Positions 57,934 to 64,000 of a stretch of 64,000 bases of DNA are shown here, piece after piece. The stretch lies in assembly GCA_947475095.1 (NCBI GenBank), contig CANJLG010000004.1, positions 1 through 64,000 of the forward strand. Reading direction: 5' to 3'. The notes beneath the pieces were generated by a model, which saw only the letters and a list, made by a program, of their open reading frames with translations, had not been told where the DNA came from and searched no databases. How positions within the stretch are numbered: position 1 is the first letter of the stretch; every line of letters begins with the position of its first letter. This stretch comes from Flavobacteriales bacterium. Lineage in GTDB: Bacteria; Bacteroidota; Bacteroidia; Flavobacteriales_D; Crocinitomicaceae. A program made the translations under genes and the position numbers.

Positions 57934-59200
57934 TTTTAATGATGATTTCTTTCGCTAATTTCATAGGACCACTGATGTATTTTTTTTCCATGTAGCCAAT
58001 CACTTTTTCCAATACCTCCCGAGATTGTTCATCCATGTTTTCAATTTCTGATTTAAAAACATTGTTTAGGGCAGAATCTTTAATTTCTTTAACTTGTTTA
58101 GGAACAGATTTCATAGCTAATTCCACGTAACGCTCTTTTACTTTTGTCCGAAATTCAATAATGGCTAAGTCAATAATTTGTAGCACATGGTCTACTTCTT
58201 TCGTTCTTTCTTTTAGGTTTTGATTGGAGATTTTTTGAAGTAGATCCACTGAAATGTGCGTCAGGGAATAATTTTCACTAATCGAAGGATTTAGATCTTG
58301 TGGAATAGCAATATCGATGACAATTTTTTTATCTTGTTCTCCATTTAGTATGGCAGCATAAATTTCTGGCGAAATAACGTGATGATCAGCTCCTGTGCAC
58401 GAAATGATAACGTCAAAACCTTCTCGATAAGTCATTAAATCATCTAGGCGATAAGCGGGACATTTTAGTTGCGATGCCAAGACTTCTGCGTTCGCCAATG
58501 TGCGGTTAAACACTGCGAAATTTTTGTAGCCATGTTTTTTTAAATAATGACTCATTGTGGTGTTTGTAACGCCGGCTCCAATCACTAAAATACGTGCCTC
58601 TAAGTGAATGTTTAATCGTTTTAAGTGCTGATATGCCAGAGAAACAACCGAGACAGGCTTGGTAGCAATGCTCGTTTCTGTGTACACTTTTTTAGCGGTT
58701 TCGATAACGTGCTTCATCAAAAGCCGAAACCGATCACCGCTTAGGCCAATTTTGCGACAATGCTCATAGGAGGTTCGCATTTGGGTAATTATTTCACGTT
58801 CTCCAACAATCATTGAATCGATGGAAGAAGCGACCGAAAAAGCATGTTCTATGGCTTTTTCGCCTTTATATAATTCTAGATGAAGGAGGTATTCCGTTAT
58901 TTCTGACTGCTCTAGATTGGGATACAAGGCTTCCAATAAATCATTAATCCAAGTATTTGTGATTGCCACTTCGGTAAACAAACTTATTTCAACGCGATTG
59001 CAGGTAGAGATAAATAGAAGTTCTGGGATATCAAACTTTGCTTTTAAGGCAAGTAATCGAACTGCTTGATCTGCTTCTTCAATGTGTAAGAAACCAATTT
59101 TACTTACCTCAAATCGTCGGTGCGTAAAAGCGATAGTGTGAAGTTCGGAGAGCAAATTTATTCTATTTAGGTACAAATTTCGCAAGTGAAACCCGTTCAA
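57926..59200 (-). CDS. hemA: Glutamyl-tRNA reductase
   Basis: LLFISTCNRVEISLF, SSIDSMIVGEREIITQMR, ILVIGAGVTNTTMSHYL. Confidence 0.93.
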   Translation of the reverse strand: MNGFHLRNLYLNRINLLSELHTIAFTHRRFEVSKIGFLHIEEADQAVRLLALKAKFDIPELLFISTCNRVEISLFTEVAITNTWINDLLEALYPNLEQSEITEYLLHLELYKGEKAIEHAFSVASSIDSMIVGEREIITQMRTSYEHCRKIGLSGDRFRLLMKHVIETAKKVYTETSIATKPVSVVSLAYQHLKRLNIHLEARILVIGAGVTNTTMSHYLKKHGYKNFAVFNRTLANAEVLASQLKCPAYRLDDLMTYREGFDVIISCTGADHHVISPEIYAAILNGEQDKKIVIDIAIPQDLNPSISENYSLTHISVDLLQKISNQNLKERTKEVDHVLQIIDLAIIEFRTKVKERYVELAMKSVPKQVKEIKDSALNNVFKSEIENMDEQSREVLEKVIGYMEKKYISGPMKLAKEIIIKNA

Positions 59201-59270
59201 TTGTCATAAGAATGTCATGAGGCCTTATTTATAGTTGATTTAAATTACAACAAGAAAAAAAGGGCTGATT

Positions 59271-59675
59271 TTAAAGGATTTCTTGACAAATTTCTACCAA
59301 TAATTTTTGCGTAGATTTCGGATGAAGAAAAGCAATGAGCTTATTGTCAGCGCCAGGCTTGGGTGTTTCGTGAATCATCTCAAAGCCCAAGGAACTAAGG
59401 CGTTTTATTTCGGCATGAATGTCATCCACTTCAAAAGCAATATGGTGAAAGCCTTCGCCTTTATTGGCTAAAAACTTTCCGATGGGTGATACAGGATCCA
59501 TCGCTTCAAGTAGTTCGATTTTAGTATTGCCCACTTTTAAAAAAGCAGTGCGAACCAGTTCTGAAGCTACGACCTCTGTTTTGTAGCAGCTTACACCCAA
59601 TAAATTTTCGTATGTTTTTAAGGCCGCCTCGATGTTTTCTACAGCAATACCGATATGTTCAATGTGCTTTATCAT
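59271..59675 (-). CDS. mce: Methylmalonyl-CoA epimerase
   Basis: IEHIGIAVENIEAALKTYENLLG, EGFHHIAFEVDDI. Confidence 0.92.
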   Translation of the reverse strand: MIKHIEHIGIAVENIEAALKTYENLLGVSCYKTEVVASELVRTAFLKVGNTKIELLEAMDPVSPIGKFLANKGEGFHHIAFEVDDIHAEIKRLSSLGFEMIHETPKPGADNKLIAFLHPKSTQKLLVEICQEIL

Positions 59676-59676
59676 A

Positions 59677-60510
59677 TTAGTATTTTATGAATTTTTCGGA
59701 GGAATTATCGAAGTTAATGAAGTAAATGCCATTTAATAGATTTTTACAATTAACTTGACTACCGTATCCTTTTATCAGGATGTTTGCAAAGGCATCATAT
59801 AGTTCATACTTGGTTTTGACTGGTACACCATTTGAACTAAAATAAATAAAGTCTTTGACTTTTGCGGGTGTTTTAATTACTTTCTTTACGGAAGAGGTAA
59901 ATCCAACTTCTTTAGAGAGTCGCTTTTGGCCCGTGTTATCAAGTTGCATTATTCTAACTTTGTTATAGCCACTGTGCGGAATAATCGTTAAAAGATATTT
60001 ATTGATAGTTGGCTTTCCGTCTCCCTGAATTTCACCAACTGAAATCCATCTTCCCCATTTGTATTGTTCGATATGAAAAGGAAGTCGCCCATTTTCATTT
60101 TGTGTTGTCCAAGTAATAGATCCATTAGATGTTGCGCTTAATGAAACGATTGAAAAAGTGCTTTTAGGCAATAATATTTCAGGATTTACAAATCGTGGTG
60201 TGCACCCCTCATAATGTTCTAGTTCTACAAAAAGCTCTTCTCCTTTGGTAAGGCCAAATAAACTAAGGTCAATTTGAAAGTGTTCGTTTTGTATCGTCGC
60301 GGGAAGAATATTTCCATTGACTAAAACTTTGCTGACACAATAACCAAATCCGTCACTTTGATAGGGGTTTGAAACATAAAGATTCATCCCTTGATAATAC
60401 CCATCAATCGATAAATTTGCACTCTGAGAATAGCTTATCAATGATGGAAATAGGCATATAAAAGCAAGGCGTAACATCATCTTAATTGAATTATACAATA
60501 TTAAGTGCAA
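59677..60510 (-). CDS. Secreted hypothetical with T9SS type A-like C-terminus
   Basis: N-terminal signal; C-term VKTKYELYDAFANILIKGYGSQVNCKNLLNGIYFINFDNSSEKFIKY. Confidence 0.62.
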   Translation of the reverse strand: MHLILYNSIKMMLRLAFICLFPSLISYSQSANLSIDGYYQGMNLYVSNPYQSDGFGYCVSKVLVNGNILPATIQNEHFQIDLSLFGLTKGEELFVELEHYEGCTPRFVNPEILLPKSTFSIVSLSATSNGSITWTTQNENGRLPFHIEQYKWGRWISVGEIQGDGKPTINKYLLTIIPHSGYNKVRIMQLDNTGQKRLSKEVGFTSSVKKVIKTPAKVKDFIYFSSNGVPVKTKYELYDAFANILIKGYGSQVNCKNLLNGIYFINFDNSSEKFIKY

Positions 60511-60562
60511 TTTGTCAGAAATGCAAGTGCGGTATTATTTTTAAATTCCTTAATTTTACATC

Positions 60563-61117
60563 ATGAGTATAGAAGCCGTAAAATCATTGCATATTATTTT
60601 CGTCGTTTGTTGGTTTGCTGGCTTGTTTTATATGGTACGTTTATTTATTTACCATACAGAGGCCTACAAGAAAGAGGAAGATGAGCGAAATATCTTGATA
60701 AAACAATACATTATCATGCAGAAAAAATTGTGGTGGTATATTACCACGCCATCGATGGCCCTGACAATTTTATTTGGTTTGTGGATCATCTTATTGAATG
60801 CTGCAGCTTACAATCAACCTTGGATGTATATTAAGTTAGCTTTTGTGGCACTTTTAGTCGTTTATCATTTTGCATGTCAGAAAATAATGAATGATTTAAT
60901 GAATGACAAGGTTGTTTGGACCTCCCTAGGACTTAGAATTTGGAATGAGGTAGCCACCTTATTTTTAGTAGTGATTGTTTTTCTTGTCGAAATGCAAAAC
61001 ACCATGGATTGGATGTATGGAACGATTGGATTTATAGGAACAGGAATATCCTTAATCCTTGCCATAAAATTATATCAGACAGTTCGAGAAAAAAGAGCTA
61101 AAAACATTAAAGATTAA
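60563..61117 (+). CDS. hemJ: HemJ-like protoporphyrinogen IX oxidase (UPF0093)
   Basis: AVKSLHIIFVVCWFAGLFYMVRLFIYH, KKLWWYITTPSMALTILFGLW. Confidence 0.87.
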   Translation: MSIEAVKSLHIIFVVCWFAGLFYMVRLFIYHTEAYKKEEDERNILIKQYIIMQKKLWWYITTPSMALTILFGLWIILLNAAAYNQPWMYIKLAFVALLVVYHFACQKIMNDLMNDKVVWTSLGLRIWNEVATLFLVVIVFLVEMQNTMDWMYGTIGFIGTGISLILAIKLYQTVREKRAKNIKD

Positions 61118-61142
61118 TTCGTATTACTTTAGAAAGAATTAT

Positions 61143-61150
61143 TACCTTTG
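61143..61150 (+). promoter_or_regulatory. Bacteroidetes-type -7 motif (TACCTTTG) upstream of atpB
   Basis: TAnnTTTG match about 40 bp before the atpB start. Confidence 0.45.
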
Positions 61151-61189
61151 CATAAAATTTTAAGGGTTTTCCCTTTAAAAAGCAAATAA

Positions 61190-62329
61190 ATGATTGTCTC
61201 TAAGCTTTTTACTCAGGTTGTTTTAATCCTTTTTTTGGTGCTGACCCCATCAATAATTTCTGCAAAAAATGCCCCATCAATAACTGCTGCACAGATTGCT
61301 CCAGTTAATTCGGTTGAAGATGAGTTTGATGTCAATGAAATGATTATGCATCACGTTAAAGATGCGCATGAATGGCATTTATGGGGCAGTGAGCACAAAG
61401 GGGTTTCCTTACACCTTCCTGTCATTTTATATGATAATGGACTGAAGGTTTTTAGCGCAAGTCATTTTTATCATGGAATATCTGTGTTGGAGAAAGATCC
61501 GAAAACGGGCGAAAAACATAGTTATTTATTAGGTGAAGGTCCCGCAGAAGGCTACGCATTATTCCACGAGAAGATATACCGCTTGTCAGAAGGAAAAATG
61601 CATTTTGAAGATGGACATCCTCACAATGCCATGCCATTGGACTTGTCAATAACCAAAAATGTTACATCTCTTTTCTTTGGTGCTTTCTTGCTAATATTTA
61701 TTATGTTTAGCATGGCAAGGTTTTACAAAAAAAATGGTGCCGTTGCCCCAAAGGGGATTTCAAAATTTCTGGAGCCTTTGGTTCTTCTAGTGCAGGATGA
61801 CATTGCTAAAGCAAATATTGGGGAACGCAAATACAAAAAATATGTTCCGTATCTTCTTACCGCTTTCTTTTTTATATTATTGAATAATTTATTGGGAATG
61901 GTTCCTATCCTTCCAGGTGGTGCTAATTTAACTGGAAATATCAGCGTTACCCTTTTTCTGGCTCTCTTTACATTATTAATAACGGTGTTCTCAGGGAATA
62001 AAAATTATTGGAGGCATATATTTGCTACACCAGGGGTTCCAATTCCTATCCTAATTATTATGGTGCCAATAGAGATTATTGGAATTTTCACCAAACCCAT
62101 TGCATTAATGATTCGACTTTTTGCAAATGTTACGGCAGGACACATTATCATTTTAGCACTCATCTCCTTAATTTTTATAAATAAAAGTATTGCTTGGAGC
62201 GCATTGTCGGTGCCTATGGCTTTGTTTATTTCAATTTTGGAATTGTTAGTTGCCTTTTTACAGGCGTATCTTTTTACAATGCTTTCTGCATTGTTTATAG
62301 GTGCTGCCGTGGAAGAAGCGCATCATTAA
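61190..62329 (+). CDS. atpB: F0F1 ATP synthase subunit a
   Basis: N-terminal extension HHVKDAHEWHLWGS; IALMIRLFANVTAGHIIILALI; FLQAYLFTMLSALFIG. Confidence 0.95.
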   Translation: MIVSKLFTQVVLILFLVLTPSIISAKNAPSITAAQIAPVNSVEDEFDVNEMIMHHVKDAHEWHLWGSEHKGVSLHLPVILYDNGLKVFSASHFYHGISVLEKDPKTGEKHSYLLGEGPAEGYALFHEKIYRLSEGKMHFEDGHPHNAMPLDLSITKNVTSLFFGAFLLIFIMFSMARFYKKNGAVAPKGISKFLEPLVLLVQDDIAKANIGERKYKKYVPYLLTAFFFILLNNLLGMVPILPGGANLTGNISVTLFLALFTLLITVFSGNKNYWRHIFATPGVPIPILIIMVPIEIIGIFTKPIALMIRLFANVTAGHIIILALISLIFINKSIAWSALSVPMALFISILELLVAFLQAYLFTMLSALFIGAAVEEAHH

Positions 62330-62584
<255 letters not shown>

Positions 62585-62591
62585 AAAAAAT

Positions 62592-62626
62592 AATATGAAC
62601 CGCAACGGTTGGTTGCGGTTCATATT
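62592..62626 (+). terminator. Intra-operon stem-loop between atpE and atpF
   Basis: aatatgaaccgcaac-ggttg-gttgcggttcatatt, perfect 15-bp stem followed by ttta. Confidence 0.75.
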
Positions 62627-62658
62627 TTTAGTTTAAAAATTAATAAAAAAATAGAAAT

Positions 62659-63153
62659 ATGGACTTGATATTACCTGATTACGGCTTGTTGTTTTGGACA
62701 GGATTAGTTTTTTGTCTTTTGTTATTTTTATTAGCAAAATTCGCTTGGAAACCAATTCTAAATGCTGTGGATGCTAGAGAACAAAAAATCCATGAAGCAT
62801 TAGAGTTAGCCGTAAAAACAAAAGCAGAGATGCAGTTACTTCAGGCCGAAAATGAAAAAATATTAAAAGAAGCGAGGGCTCAGCGAGATGCTATTATGAA
62901 TGATGCAAAAGAAACGGCAGTTCAGATGATAGAAGATGCTAAAAATAAAGCGAAACTCGAAGCAAATAAAATTGTTGAAAGTGCAAAGACAAGTATCGCG
63001 ATGGAAAAAACAGCAGCAATTGTAGATTTAAAGAATCAGTTAGCTGGTTTTTCATTGGATATCGCTGAAAAAATTGTGCGCGGTGATTTATCTACTGATG
63101 CAAAACAAAAGGCTCTTGCTGAAAAATTGGCGGATGATATAAATATGAACTAA
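62659..63153 (+). CDS. atpF: F0F1 ATP synthase subunit b
   Basis: LLFWTGLVFCLLLFLLAKFAWKPILNAVDAREQKI. Confidence 0.95.
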   Translation: MDLILPDYGLLFWTGLVFCLLLFLLAKFAWKPILNAVDAREQKIHEALELAVKTKAEMQLLQAENEKILKEARAQRDAIMNDAKETAVQMIEDAKNKAKLEANKIVESAKTSIAMEKTAAIVDLKNQLAGFSLDIAEKIVRGDLSTDAKQKALAEKLADDINMN

Positions 63154-63156
63154 GTC

Positions 63157-63690
63157 ATGAAATCTACCAAAGCAGCGATAAGATACGCAAAAGCATTATT
63201 GGAAATGTCTATTGAGCAAAAGGTCTTAGATCCTGTTTTGCATGATATGTCTAGAATAATGACGATGGCCCAAAGTTCTCAAGATTTTGTGAGTTTCCTT
63301 AATTCACCAATCATTAATACAGACAAGAAAATAAAAATCATTAATGCCTTAATCGTTGATTTACAGCCGCTAAGTGCAGGATTTATTTCGCTTATTGTTA
63401 AAAACGGTCGTTCCGCTATGTTGCCTTTCATCGCTTCGGGCTATAGCTCTTTGCTTGAAAAACATCGTGGGATTGTTTCGGGAACAATTATAAGTGCTGT
63501 TGCCCTCGACAATGATACTAGAAAAAAAATAATTGATAAATTATCCAAGACCTTCGCAGGGGAATTAAGATTGGTTGAAAAAATCGATCCTGCATTAATT
63601 GGGGGCTTTATTATTACAATAGGAGACAAACAAATTGATTCCTCCGTAGCAAGCAAATTAAAAAATTTAAGACAAGAATTAACCAACTAA
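63157..63690 (+). CDS. atpH: F0F1 ATP synthase subunit delta
   Basis: AAIRYAKALLEMSIEQKVLDPVLHDM, DPALIGGFIITIGDKQIDSSVASKLKNLRQEL. Confidence 0.95.
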   Translation: MKSTKAAIRYAKALLEMSIEQKVLDPVLHDMSRIMTMAQSSQDFVSFLNSPIINTDKKIKIINALIVDLQPLSAGFISLIVKNGRSAMLPFIASGYSSLLEKHRGIVSGTIISAVALDNDTRKKIIDKLSKTFAGELRLVEKIDPALIGGFIITIGDKQIDSSVASKLKNLRQELTN

Positions 63691-63724
63691 GTCGCAGGAC
63701 TTAAAAAACTTAAAATAAAATAAA

Positions 63725-64000
63725 ATGGCAGACATTAATCCAGCAGAGGTTTCAGCAATTTTACGGGAACAATTATCAGGATTCAGAACAGAAGCTGAAT
63801 TACAAGAAGTAGGTACAGTTCTTCAAATTGGAGATGGCATTGCTCGTATTTACGGGCTAAACGGAGTTCAATATGGAGAATTAATTGAATTTGATGGTGG
63901 CTTGCAAGGAATCGCCTTGAATCTTGAAGAAGATAACGTTGGGGCAGTTTTACTCGGTCGTTCTTCTTTAGTGAAGGAAGGTGATACGGTAAAAAGATTA
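63725..64000 (+). CDS. atpA: F0F1 ATP synthase subunit alpha (partial, truncated by the window end)
   Basis: Hand translation: [78 protein letters not shown]...; absent from the ORF track because it has no stop in the window. Confidence 0.95.
   Translation, partial: MADINPAEVSAILREQLSGFRTEAELQEVGTVLQIGDGIARIYGLNGVQYGELIEFDGGLQGIALNLEEDNVGAVLLGRSSLVKEGDTVKRL

Noticed and set aside
61190-62329. Unusual N-terminal extension of AtpB
   Set aside because: A long N-terminal extension with HEWHLW-type sequence is, to my knowledge, typical of Bacteroidetes subunit a.

Overview
AT-rich chromosomal window, read here as Flavobacteriales-like Bacteroidetes. The basis is type IX secretion (T9SS) cargo domains, a PorP/SprF protein, a MurF-Alr fusion and TAnnTTTG promoter motifs. 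Most of the window is ordinary housekeeping: tdk, murF-alr, ferritin, tatC, lptB, lpdA, aroE, rsgA, dtd, an S9 peptidase, purM, xseB, an MMPL transporter, thiamine pyrophosphokinase, pheS, ytxJ, mfd, fbp, uspA, mnmE, hemDCA, mce, hemJ, and the atpBEFH-A operon (atpA cut by the window edge). Three tRNAs (Arg-TCT, Pro-TGG, Ser-GCT) lie on the minus strand at 32.2-32.7 kb. No rRNA, CRISPR or prophage is evident. The strongest unexplained signal is at 46774-47785. Three copies of a modular, hairpin-rich repeat (boundaries cgctagcctcg ... gagagaagc) flank a solitary GIY-YIG nuclease ORF, packed between the 3' ends of a globin gene and mfd. The repeat supplies the stop codons of both the globin and the GIY-YIG ORFs. 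This looks like a REP/RAYT-like nuclease-repeat system built on GIY-YIG. Other signals: tRNA-Arg and tRNA-Ser 3' ends partly duplicated next to the intact genes with matching T-loop breakpoints; a two-component-style periplasmic propeller sensor fused to a class III adenylate cyclase plus HD domain directly behind ferritin; a ~70-bp duplicated element at 4.26 and 5.28 kb; and a perfect 15-bp-stem hairpin inside the ATP synthase operon. Everything was read by eye; no database searches were run.
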